Source: Devosia sp. | GTDB lineage: Bacteria > Pseudomonadota > Alphaproteobacteria > Rhizobiales > Devosiaceae | Assembly: GCF_025809055.1 (NCBI RefSeq) | Contig: NZ_CP075529.1 | Span: forward strand, 310,001 to 374,000 | DNA: 64,000 bases | Direction: 5' to 3' | In this document: positions 40,995-49,039 of the stretch, in pieces | How positions within the stretch are numbered: position 1 is the first letter of the stretch | Layout: each line of letters begins with the position of its first letter | Notes under the pieces: generated by a model | What the model was told of the DNA's origin: nothing | Seen by the model: only the letters and a program-made list of their open reading frames with translations | The model's database searches: none | Made by a program: the position numbers and the translations under genes

Positions 40995-42710
40995 TTGGCC
41001 ATAACCAGTTCAGACCAACCCGGATTTCTAAAGTTGCGCCTTACGGGACCGGCTATGGGTCTTTTTGCCGTGAGCATGGTGTCCAACCTGCTCATGCTCA
41101 CCGGCCCCATGTTCATGCTGCAGATCTATGATCGGGTGCTGGCCAGCCGCTCAGTGCCGACGCTGATCGTGCTGACCGTACTGATCTGCGCGCTTTTTGG
41201 CTTCTACGCATTTCTCGAGACACTGAGGAGCCGCATGGCGGCCCGCTTCGCTGACGTCCTGGACGCCAGGATATCAGGGCGGCTTTTCGATGCTTCCGTC
41301 CACTACAGGCTTTCCAGCGGCAATGCCCGCTCATCCGACCCGGTTCGCGACAGCGACCAACTCCGCCAGTTCCTCTCTAGTCCCGGTCCGCTCAGCCTTC
41401 TCGATCTGCCATGGGTGCCTGCTTATCTTGGCGTCGTCTTCATCCTTCACGTCTGGCTGGGTTGGCTGGCCGTGGCGGGGGGACTGGTGATTGTCGTGCT
41501 GATGATCTGCAACGAAGTCGTGTCACGCAAACCGTCCAGCGAACTCACCAGCCATCAGCAGGTCCGTCAGCGCCAAAGCGATGACGCGCGCAACAATGCA
41601 GAGACGGTCATGGCCATGGGCATGCTGGACACGCTCCGCACCCGATGGACCGCGCAATCTCGCCAAATGCTTTCGGCCCAGCGGCGGGGCGGTGACCGGG
41701 CATCGCTCTTCTCTTCGCTGACCAAGGGGTCGCGCCTGCTTCTGCAGTCGCTGGTCCTGGCGCTCGGCGCCTACCTGGCGATACATGGCGATATCAGTCC
41801 GGGCCTGATGATCGCCGCGTCGATTATTACGGCGCGTGCCCTTGCTCCGGTTGAGCAGATCGTGGGTCAATGGCGCAGCTTTGTCGGTGCCCGTCAGGCC
41901 TGGGGCCGCATCCGCCGGGTACTTGATATCAAACTCCCGGGCGAGCGGGCCGTCAGCCTGCCGTTGCCGACACGCAGTATTGCCGTGCGCAATCTGGCGA
42001 CGGCCCCCGCCGGTCTGGATGGTGCGCTGGTGGCCGGCATCAATTTTGAACTGCATGCCGGTGAGGGCCTTGGCATTATCGGCGCCTCTGGCTGCGGAAA
42101 GTCCTCTCTGGTGCGCGCCATCATGGGGGTCTGGCCCGCCCGGGCCGGTGAAGTGCGATTCGATGGCGCGCCACTAGGACATTATCGACCCGATCAGGTC
42201 GGCCGGATGATCGGATACCTGCCGCAGCGGGTGGACCTGTTCGATGGTACGATTGCCGAGAACATCGCGCGTTTCCGCCCCGACGCGACGAGTGAAAAGA
42301 TCATTGCGGCGGCGCGGCTTGCCGGCGCCCACGACCTCATCAATGCACTCGAGGACGGCTACAATTCGCCGGTAGGCGAACAGGGAGACCGCCTGAGCGG
42401 TGGTCAGAAGCAACGCGTGGGACTGGCGCGGGCCCTCTATGACAACCCGTTCCTGATTGTTCTGGACGAACCCAATGCCAATCTCGATTCCGAGGGCGAC
42501 GCCGCCATGACCCACGCCATCCAGCAGGCGCGTGCGCGCGGCGCCATCGTCATGGTCATTGCTCATCGCCCGAGCGCCATCGCCGGGGTCGAGAAAGTCC
42601 TCTACATGCAGGCCGGTCGCCAATTGGCTTTCGGTGCCAAGCACGATGTCCTCCCGCAGATACTCGAACCAGCCGGAAACGTCCGCCCGATGAAGGCGCC
42701 GGGCTCATGA
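40995..42710 (+). CDS. type I secretion system permease/ATPase (PrtD-like ABC transporter)
   Basis: A 571-residue ABC exporter half-transporter: a six-helix membrane domain (about residues 18-300) and a nucleotide-binding domain with Walker A GASGCGKSS (363-371), signature LSGGQKQR (467-474), Walker B FLIVLDEPNANLD (486-498) and the H-loop IAHRPSA. No N-terminal C39 peptidase-like domain. The start appears to be TTG 40995, with AGGA eight bases upstream. It overlaps the HlyD gene by ATGA (42707-42710). It exports unfolded proteins, usually with RTX-type C-terminal signals, in one step. Confidence 0.93.
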   Translation: MAITSSDQPGFLKLRLTGPAMGLFAVSMVSNLLMLTGPMFMLQIYDRVLASRSVPTLIVLTVLICALFGFYAFLETLRSRMAARFADVLDARISGRLFDASVHYRLSSGNARSSDPVRDSDQLRQFLSSPGPLSLLDLPWVPAYLGVVFILHVWLGWLAVAGGLVIVVLMICNEVVSRKPSSELTSHQQVRQRQSDDARNNAETVMAMGMLDTLRTRWTAQSRQMLSAQRRGGDRASLFSSLTKGSRLLLQSLVLALGAYLAIHGDISPGLMIAASIITARALAPVEQIVGQWRSFVGARQAWGRIRRVLDIKLPGERAVSLPLPTRSIAVRNLATAPAGLDGALVAGINFELHAGEGLGIIGASGCGKSSLVRAIMGVWPARAGEVRFDGAPLGHYRPDQVGRMIGYLPQRVDLFDGTIAENIARFRPDATSEKIIAAARLAGAHDLINALEDGYNSPVGEQGDRLSGGQKQRVGLARALYDNPFLIVLDEPNANLDSEGDAAMTHAIQQARARGAIVMVIAHRPSAIAGVEKVLYMQAGRQLAFGAKHDVLPQILEPAGNVRPMKAPGS

Positions 42711-44026
42711 CGGGCGATGGGGGCGGCATTCGCGAGGATCTCGGCAGTCTGAGGCGCCATGGTCTGGTGGGCCTGATCGCCGTTGTCGTCCTCTTCGGCG
42801 GCATGACGGCATGGGCGGCTGTCACCGAGATTTCGGGAGCCATCATTGCCCATGGCGTGCTGGAAGTCGAAGACAGCGCCAAGCGCGTGCAACATCCCGA
42901 TGGCGGCGTTGTCGAGCAGGTTCTCGTGCGCAACGAGGACGTGGTCGAGGCCGGGCAGTTGATCGCGGTTCTGGAGCGCACCACCATGCTGGCGGCGGTT
43001 GCCCTGGCGGAAAACCAACTGCGCGAGGCCTATGCCCGCGAGGCTCGGCTGGTTGCCGAACTGGCCGGCGCAGCAGAAATAGCGCGTCCGGACGCAGCCC
43101 TCGAAATTTTCTCTGAAGCCGAAATGGCTCCCCTGCTTGCCCTCGAGCAGGAGGTGCTGACCGTGCGCCTCCAGGCTCGGGATGGCCGTATCAACCAGCT
43201 CAATGAGCAGATCGTCCAGCTTGATCGCCAGCGTGAGGGTATGCAGACGCAGCAGGTGGCGGTGGAAAACCAGATCGCTCTGGTAGAGACGGAGATCGAG
43301 GATTTTGAATCCCTGTTCGCTGATCGCCTTGTGCAGGCCAGCCGCGGCTCTGCCCTGAACAAGGAACTGGCGCTGGCGCAGGGGCAGTTGGGGCAGTTGA
43401 CTGCTTCGATAGCGGCGACCGCGGCCGCCGGAGCCGAGCGGGCTCTGCAGATCGAGCAGATCCGCGCCGAATTCGTGTCGTCGGGCCTGGCAGACCTGCA
43501 ACAGGCGCGGAGCGTGATCGGAGAGGCCAGTCAGCGGCGGATCGCCGAGCGCGAGCGACTGCGCCGGGCCGAAATTCGTGCGCCCCATGCTGGCGTAGTC
43601 CACGAATCTATCCTGCACACGGTTGGCGGCGTGGTCGGCGCCGGGGAAACACTCATGTTGATCGTACCGCAGGACGAACGTCTGCTTGGCGCCGTACGGA
43701 TCAGTCCGATCGATATCGACAAGGTGGTTGCCGGGCAGGAGGCCGTGGTGCGCTTGCCTGGGCTCAATCCGCGCACGACGCCTGAACTTTTCGCGACTGT
43801 AACACGCGTCGCGCCGGACCTGACGCTCGATCGCGTCTCGGGGCAGTCATACTACGCAGCTCGTATCACCATTCCCGCCGAGGAAATCGCACGGCTGCCA
43901 ACTGGCACCGCATTGCTGCCGGGGATGCCGCTCGATGTCTATGTGCAAACCGGCGACCGGACAGTCCTGTCATACCTGCTTCATCCCGCGACTGAGCAAC
44001 TCAGCCGCGCGCTGCGCGAGGAATAG
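42707..44026 (+). CDS. HlyD family type I secretion membrane-fusion protein
   Basis: A 439-residue periplasmic adaptor: a short cytosolic stretch, one membrane helix (GLVGLIAVVVLFGGMTAWAAV), lipoyl-type half-motifs (VQHPDGGVVEQVLVRNEDVVEAGQ and IRAPHAGVVHESILHTVGGVVGAGE) and a long alpha-hairpin between about residues 95 and 285 that would reach a TolC-like channel. Coupled to the ABC gene by an ATGA overlap. No outer-membrane factor or substrate gene follows; a tRNA and terminator come next. Confidence 0.93.
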   Translation: MTGDGGGIREDLGSLRRHGLVGLIAVVVLFGGMTAWAAVTEISGAIIAHGVLEVEDSAKRVQHPDGGVVEQVLVRNEDVVEAGQLIAVLERTTMLAAVALAENQLREAYAREARLVAELAGAAEIARPDAALEIFSEAEMAPLLALEQEVLTVRLQARDGRINQLNEQIVQLDRQREGMQTQQVAVENQIALVETEIEDFESLFADRLVQASRGSALNKELALAQGQLGQLTASIAATAAAGAERALQIEQIRAEFVSSGLADLQQARSVIGEASQRRIAERERLRRAEIRAPHAGVVHESILHTVGGVVGAGETLMLIVPQDERLLGAVRISPIDIDKVVAGQEAVVRLPGLNPRTTPELFATVTRVAPDLTLDRVSGQSYYAARITIPAEEIARLPTGTALLPGMPLDVYVQTGDRTVLSYLLHPATEQLSRALREE

Positions 44027-44040
44027 GCGAACCTGAAATG

Positions 44041-44062
44041 AAAAACCCCGCCGTGGCGGGGA
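44041..44062 (-). terminator. terminator of the tRNA-Pro gene
   Basis: CCCCGCC-GT-GGCGGGG (44046-44061) with AAAAA on its plus-strand left side gives a GC stem plus T-run for minus-strand transcription, directly after the tRNA 3' end. It also sits 15-35 bases after the HlyD stop and might act for that gene as well. Confidence 0.75.
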
Positions 44063-44067
44063 TTTAA

Positions 44068-44144
44068 TGGTCGGAGCGGCCGGATTTGAACCGACGACCC
44101 TTTGTCCCCCAGACAAATGCGCTACCAGGCTGCGCTACGCCCCG
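44068..44144 (-). tRNA. tRNA-Pro (GGG)
   Basis: A complete 77-base cloverleaf. Acceptor CGGGGCG / CGCTCCG (one G-T pair), D-arm GCGC-AGCCTGGTA-GCGC, anticodon stem TTTGT / ACAAA with loop CTGGGGG (anticodon GGG), T-arm GTCGG-TTCGAAT-CCGGC, and an encoded 3' CCA. It reads Pro codon CCC, frequent in this GC-rich genome. Confidence 0.97.
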
Positions 44145-44324
44145 ACTGCGCGGAGACATAGAGATATAGGTCCGCAGAGGCAAGCCCGTTTTTTGTTCGC
44201 GGGGATCAATCTCGTCTGCGGAACCTACTTCGCGGCCGGCATGCCTTGGCTCGCACGGATAGATGGGTATCCGCGACAGTCCCGCCCATCAGCCCTACCA
44301 CGGTGAGCGCGCCTGGAACGACGA
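44145..44324. other. gap between tRNA-Pro and the polysaccharide locus
   Basis: About 180 bases with no ORF, repeat or terminator that I can support. It must hold the tRNA promoter (minus strand). No tRNA-3'-end duplication or integrase gene is seen nearby, so there is no sign of an attachment site in use. Confidence 0.4.
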
Positions 44325-45611
44325 CTAGACGAGCACGCGCTCGCCGTTCCGCGCTTTTCCGCCCGCCATGCCCACCGCGCTGGACAATCCCCAAACCAGG
44401 CCGATCAACAGGTAGATGTGGCGCCAGTGATCGGAATCGATGATCACCGACTCGGCCATGACGATTGGAAATGTTGCGGCCACGGGAATAGCGAGGAGGC
44501 GGTACGGGGAGGGGCGTGCCACCATGGTGAAGCACTTCCACAGCGTGACCGCGATCAGCACGTAAAACATGGCGCCGCCGCCCCACCCATAGACATGCAG
44601 GACCGAGACATAGACGTTGTGCGGCTCTTCGACGATCCGCAGGTTGCGGAACTCGCCCGGCCCCAGGCCCCAGGGATTGTTGAGCGCCAGCTCGAATGCA
44701 TAACCCTGGCGGCCGAACCGACCCGTCTCGCCGGTATCGTAGTTCTGCGAACTTGCCCGCGCTTCGAACAGCGAGCCTACGGCCGGAATCGAGAGCAATC
44801 CGCCCAGGGCTATGATGAGCATGAAGCCACCGGCCAGAGCCATCAGCATGATCCGTACCTTCTCGCGGGCATTGGCCTCGAGAAGGAATACCAGCGCCAG
44901 CACGATCAGTGAGGAGACGGCGAAATGGCCCCAGGCGGCGCGTGAAAAACTGACAAAGACGCCGACGAACAGCACCATGTAGATGCCGCCCGCCGTGATC
45001 ACCTGCCAGCCTTTGCCGAGCAGGATGCGCTGCAGCGCAAACATCGCTGGCAGCACGAGGAAGGGACCGAAGACGTTCGGGTCCTTGAACATGGCCTTGG
45101 CGCGGCCATAGCGCAGGAACAGGTCGGCCGCCGGCATGAGGCCCAGATAGGCCAGTGTGCCGATGATCGCTGCCATGACGGCGGCGGCCGTATAGCCGAT
45201 GACCACGATGCGCATGCGCCTTTCGGGGGCTTCGGCGATGTAATTGGCCAGAAAATAGGAGGTGACCATGAGGAAGATGGTCACGATGGTGAAGATCAGC
45301 GCGTCGCTGACCGTGCTGTACTTCACCTGGAAGCAGGCGATCAGGGCGAAGGGCGAAAAGGCCAGCATGATGGCCATGAGGCCGAAGGTGGATCGGTAGA
45401 GCCCAAGCCCGGCCATCAGCGCCACGGGCAGCAGGAGCAGGAACGTCAACTCATAGGGTGAGGGCTCGAACAGCACCACCCCGCCGGAAAAAATCCAGAC
45501 GCCGACCAGGATATCCATGAGCCGGGTGGCGCGGCTGTGCATATAGGAGAGGCCGGGTCTTGCGGACCCGGCCCCAACCAGACCGGCATCGAGTGTGCCG
45601 GTGGCGGTCAA
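44325..45611 (-). CDS. O-antigen ligase/polymerase family protein
   Basis: A 428-residue membrane protein with about ten helices and the Wzy_C/O-antigen-ligase region near the C-terminus: FEARASSQNYDTGETGRFGRQGYAFELALNNPWGLGPGEF followed by EEPHNVYVSVLHVYGWGG, where the conserved Arg and His of these enzymes lie. In this exopolysaccharide setting it is more likely the polymerase than a lipid A ligase. TTG 45611 overlaps the stop of the upstream gene; ATG 45542 is an alternative start. Confidence 0.85.
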   Translation of the reverse strand: MTATGTLDAGLVGAGSARPGLSYMHSRATRLMDILVGVWIFSGGVVLFEPSPYELTFLLLLPVALMAGLGLYRSTFGLMAIMLAFSPFALIACFQVKYSTVSDALIFTIVTIFLMVTSYFLANYIAEAPERRMRIVVIGYTAAAVMAAIIGTLAYLGLMPAADLFLRYGRAKAMFKDPNVFGPFLVLPAMFALQRILLGKGWQVITAGGIYMVLFVGVFVSFSRAAWGHFAVSSLIVLALVFLLEANAREKVRIMLMALAGGFMLIIALGGLLSIPAVGSLFEARASSQNYDTGETGRFGRQGYAFELALNNPWGLGPGEFRNLRIVEEPHNVYVSVLHVYGWGGGAMFYVLIAVTLWKCFTMVARPSPYRLLAIPVAATFPIVMAESVIIDSDHWRHIYLLIGLVWGLSSAVGMAGGKARNGERVLV

Positions 45612-47131
45612 TAGGCGTTCTCGTTCTTGGCGACCAGCGACACCGGCGTCATCACCAGGATGTAGAGATCGAGCAGGATGGACCAGTGCTCGATGTAATA
45701 GAGGTCGTGATTGACGCGCTGCATGATCTTGTCGATCGTGTCGGTCTCGCCGCGCCAGCCATTGATCTGGGCCCAGCCGGTAATGCCGGGTTTGACGCGG
45801 TGCCGGGCAAAATAGCCTTCAACCGCTTCATAGTAGAGCTTGTTGTCGGCCTTGGCCTGCAGCGCATGGGGACGCGGGCCAACGATGGACAACTCGCCCT
45901 TGAGCACATTGAACAGCTGCGGCAACTCGTCAATCGAGGTGCGGCGGATGAACTTGCCAACGCGGGTGACGCGCGGATCGTCCTTGGTCACCAGCTTGGC
46001 CGCTGCCGCGTCCAGCATGTCGGTGCGCATCGAACGGAATTTGTAGATGCGGATCAGCTCGTTGTTGAAGCCATGCCGGTGCTGCACGAAGAACACGGGC
46101 CCCTTGCTTTCGAGCTTTATCGCAATGGCGGTGATCACCATGATCGGCGACAGCAGGATCAGCGCGGAGAGGGCGACGACCTTGTCGAACACCCATTTGA
46201 ACACCAGGTTCCAGTCCGAAATAGGCCGGTCGGCCATGTCGAGCACCGGAACATCGCCCACATAGGAATAGGCCTTTTCGGTGAATTTCAGCTTGCTCAT
46301 ATGGGCCGACAGGCGAATGTCCACCGGCAGCACCCAGAGCTGGGTGAGCATGTCGAGCACGCGCTTTTCGGCCGAGAGCGGCATGGAGACGATCACCAGG
46401 TCGACCGGCGTGCGGCGCGCAAACTCGATGAGTTCGGCAACCTTGCCCAGCTTCTGGTAGCCCGCAACGAAATCGGGCGAGCGGTCGTCAATGCGGTCGT
46501 CGAACAGGCCGAGCAGGTTGATATCGCGATTGGCGCCGGCTTCGATGTGGTGAATGAGGTCTTCGGCATCGGCACCGCCGCCGACAATGACCGTGCGGCG
46601 CTTGAGCCGACCCTGGGCCGTCCAGTGCTGCACCATGGTGCGCAGCAACAGCCGGAACGCGATCAGCAGGACTGCGCCGGATGCGAACCAGGTCAGCAGC
46701 CAGACGCGCGACACCATGTCGGATGCCTTGAAGAAAAAGATGCCGGCCGTGAGCACCACCATGACCACGGTCCAGGCGCCCAACACCCGGCCGATCTGCG
46801 AGAGGAAGGTGCGATAGGCGGCTACGCGGTGCGAGCGCACGGCATTGAACAGGATATTGGCCAGCAGCGTCGTCGCAAGGATGACGGGAATATAGAACGC
46901 ATCCTGCTGCGGCTCGATATAGGCGGCGTGAATGCCATAGCCGAGCAGGGCCAGCAGAGCGGCTTCCGCCACCTGCGCGACACCGGCAACCACGGCGCTG
47001 GACATGGTGCGCTCGACCGGCGCGCGGATAATCGCTTCGGCCTGTGGCCTCAGACGAACAAAACCATCGTCATCGCCGGACGGGCGCGACGCATGGTCGA
47101 GAATGGCCTTCTTGGGATCGACGCGAAACAT
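45608..47131 (-). CDS. undecaprenyl-phosphate glycosyl-1-phosphate transferase
   Basis: Priming enzyme that places the first sugar-phosphate on the lipid carrier for exopolysaccharide synthesis. The 507-residue protein has four N-terminal helices, a CoA-binding-like Rossmann domain (RRTVIVGGGADAEDLIHHIEA), a fifth helix (VVALSALILLSPIMVITAIAI) and the catalytic bacterial sugar-transferase domain with RIYKFRSMRTD, RRTSIDELPQLFNVLKGELSIVGPRP and KPGITGWAQINGWRGETD. ATG 47131 has AGGGG upstream and is preferred to a longer frame. The family symbol (exoY, wcaJ, pssY) cannot be fixed. Confidence 0.93.
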   Translation of the reverse strand: MFRVDPKKAILDHASRPSGDDDGFVRLRPQAEAIIRAPVERTMSSAVVAGVAQVAEAALLALLGYGIHAAYIEPQQDAFYIPVILATTLLANILFNAVRSHRVAAYRTFLSQIGRVLGAWTVVMVVLTAGIFFFKASDMVSRVWLLTWFASGAVLLIAFRLLLRTMVQHWTAQGRLKRRTVIVGGGADAEDLIHHIEAGANRDINLLGLFDDRIDDRSPDFVAGYQKLGKVAELIEFARRTPVDLVIVSMPLSAEKRVLDMLTQLWVLPVDIRLSAHMSKLKFTEKAYSYVGDVPVLDMADRPISDWNLVFKWVFDKVVALSALILLSPIMVITAIAIKLESKGPVFFVQHRHGFNNELIRIYKFRSMRTDMLDAAAAKLVTKDDPRVTRVGKFIRRTSIDELPQLFNVLKGELSIVGPRPHALQAKADNKLYYEAVEGYFARHRVKPGITGWAQINGWRGETDTIDKIMQRVNHDLYYIEHWSILLDLYILVMTPVSLVAKNENAY

Positions 47132-47183
47132 TTTACCCCTGCTGGCACGCAAGTTTGCTGGGGGCATTGTCCACAGGAGGAGT

Positions 47184-48320
47184 TTAAACTCGGTGAAGCC
47201 TGTTCGGGTCTTTGTGCGGATCGCCACGATAGAGGCCTGCTATGGCCTCGGTCATTCGCCCGACCGAGAAGTGCTCGCTGACGCGGGCGCGCAGGAGCTG
47301 CATGTCGGCGATTGCGGCATCCGGTGCGGCAAGAACGGCGCCCATGGCAGCGCGAAGCGCCTCAGGGTCGCCGGCCGGAATCAGCCTTTGTGCATAGGGC
47401 CCGAAGATTTCGGGAATACCGCCCACGCCCGTCGTGATCACGGGGAGCCCGGCGGCTGCGGCCTCCAGAACGATATAGGGCAGGGACTCGGCCAGCGAGG
47501 GCACGACGGCGCAGCGCGCCTGCGCAAACGCCTCCCGGGCAGGGCGGGAGCCGAGAAGGGTCACGCGCTTTGTGAGGCCGGCCTGCTCTAGCCGTGTTTC
47601 CAGTTCCGCGCGGTCGGGCCCATCACCAGCCATGACCAGCGTTGCGGGCGTGCCGTCGGGCCGCTTGAGCGGCGCCAGCGCTTCGACCAGCGGAAAGATG
47701 CCCTTGAGTGCCCGCAATTCACCCACGAACACGAAGTCTGCTGCATCGGGGCGGATCGTGACAGGCTCGAATTCAGTATCAACCAGGCCATTATGGATGA
47801 TCGCACTGCGGCAGCTGGGCGCCGCGATCAGACGGGAATAGGCCTCCCCTGCGAAAGCGCTCTCGAAAATGATGGTGTTGGTGAACCCCATGAGCCGGCG
47901 TTCGAGCGCATGGAATAAACGGCCGGACATGCCCCTTGGGTCAAAGTGCAAGACGCCGCCATGCGGGGTGTAGAATATCTCGGCCCTTGCACCGGCCAGC
48001 TTGGCCAGTCGCGCATAGAAACCGCCTTTGGCGCCGTGGCCGTGCATGATGTCGATGTCGAGACGGCGCGCCAGGCCAGATACCGCAAAGGGCGTGGTGA
48101 GGTCGCCGCGACCCAGTACGCGGGGCATCGGATAGCGGTGAATGCCGAGCGCGGCATGAGGTTCAAGCTCTGCCAGCCTGCTCTCGGTCTGCCCATCATT
48201 GGCCAGGGTGTCGACGATAAGGCCAATGCTGTGCCCACGCGCCGAAAGGGCGCGGGTGAGGTCGGCGACGTGGCGAAACAGCCCGCCAACAGGCGCGCGC
48301 ATGACCTGCAGGATCCGCAT
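47184..48320 (-). CDS. glycosyltransferase family 4 protein
   Basis: A 378-residue GT-B glycosyltransferase. The N-terminal half opens MRILQVMRAPVGGLFRHVADL. The C-terminal GT1-type nucleotide-sugar domain holds FVFVGELRALKGIFPLVEAL, VMAGDGPDRAELE and the E-x7-E motif in SLAESLPYIVLEAAAAGLPVI. Donor and acceptor are unknown. ATG 48320 is chosen; GTG 48347 (with GAGGAG very close) would add nine residues and overlap the upstream gene. Confidence 0.9.
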   Translation of the reverse strand: MRILQVMRAPVGGLFRHVADLTRALSARGHSIGLIVDTLANDGQTESRLAELEPHAALGIHRYPMPRVLGRGDLTTPFAVSGLARRLDIDIMHGHGAKGGFYARLAKLAGARAEIFYTPHGGVLHFDPRGMSGRLFHALERRLMGFTNTIIFESAFAGEAYSRLIAAPSCRSAIIHNGLVDTEFEPVTIRPDAADFVFVGELRALKGIFPLVEALAPLKRPDGTPATLVMAGDGPDRAELETRLEQAGLTKRVTLLGSRPAREAFAQARCAVVPSLAESLPYIVLEAAAAGLPVITTGVGGIPEIFGPYAQRLIPAGDPEALRAAMGAVLAAPDAAIADMQLLRARVSEHFSVGRMTEAIAGLYRGDPHKDPNRLHRV

Positions 48321-48337
48321 GGGTTTTTCGGCCACGC

Positions 48338-48889
48338 CTAGAACCACCGCTCCTCGATGACGATGGTATCGCCCGGCGCAATCGGGAAATCGAGATCGAC
48401 GACGCCTTTGACCATCTGATTGTTCTGGCGGCGATAGACCACGGCCCGCTCGCGGTCGGCGGTGTCGCTGAAGCCGCCGGCGGTGCTGACGGCGCCCCGG
48501 ACGGTCATGCCGTAGAGATAGGTAAACTGCCCCGAACTCGTGACCTCGCCCTGGATGAAGAACGGGCGATACTGCTCGATCTCCACCGCCACATCCGGGT
48601 TGCGCATATAACCGTTGGCCAGGGCCGAGGCCAGGCGGCCGCTGGCCTGTTCGGTCGTTGCGCCACGGACGGGGACGGGGCCGACCAGCGGAAACGCAAT
48701 GGCGCCATTGTCGTCCACCCGGTAGGACTTGCTGAGCTCGGCATCGCCATAGACGGAAACGCGCACCACATCGCCCGAGTCGAGCTGATAGGGGCCCTTT
48801 GTCTCCACCAGATAGACGTCCGGGCGCGTCGTGGCGCAGGCGCTCAGCGGCGCAGCCAGGGCGATCAGCAATAGCGGCAGAAAGCGCAT
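48338..48889 (-). CDS. polysaccharide export lipoprotein (Wza-like, short)
   Basis: A 183-residue lipoprotein with lipobox LSAC (Cys18), then a polysaccharide-export (Poly_export) domain (YQLDSGDVVRVSVYGDAELSKSYRVDDNGAIAFPLVG) and one SLBB-like domain (PFFIQGEVTSSGQFTYLYGMTVRGAVSTAGGF). It lacks the extra domains and helix of E. coli Wza, as is common in alphaproteobacteria, and may form the outer-membrane exit with another porin. First gene of the minus-strand set; divergent from the Wzz-like gene 150 bases away. Confidence 0.92.
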   Translation of the reverse strand: MRFLPLLLIALAAPLSACATTRPDVYLVETKGPYQLDSGDVVRVSVYGDAELSKSYRVDDNGAIAFPLVGPVPVRGATTEQASGRLASALANGYMRNPDVAVEIEQYRPFFIQGEVTSSGQFTYLYGMTVRGAVSTAGGFSDTADRERAVVYRRQNNQMVKGVVDLDFPIAPGDTIVIEERWF

Positions 48890-49039
48890 AGGAATCCCGT
48901 GCGTTCGAGATGAGCCGACTGTGGTTACTTATGGTTAAGAATTTCCTTACTCGCCGACCGGATTCACCCGAATTGCCAATTCGATTAACCGATTATTGAC
49001 TACGCCCGGGCTTAGTTTGTCGGCATCGAGAGGATGGCC
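48890..49039. promoter_or_regulatory. divergent promoter region of the exopolysaccharide locus
   Basis: About 150 bases, AT-richer than average, between the export lipoprotein and the Wzz-like gene. TTGACT near 48996 could be a -35 box for the plus strand, but no good -10 box is found at the right distance. No palindrome of note. Confidence 0.35.

Noticed and set aside
42710..44026. HlyD gene as part of a multidrug RND pump
   Set aside because: The partner is an ABC exporter coupled by overlap and there is no RND gene; type I secretion fits better.
44068..44324. tRNA-Pro as an integration site for an island carrying the polysaccharide genes
   Set aside because: No integrase, no repeat of the tRNA 3' end found by eye, and the flanking genes have the same base and codon style as the rest.
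45560..47281. 573-codon plus-strand open frame over the priming glycosyltransferase
   Set aside because: Antisense shadow; the opposite strand has complete catalytic motifs.
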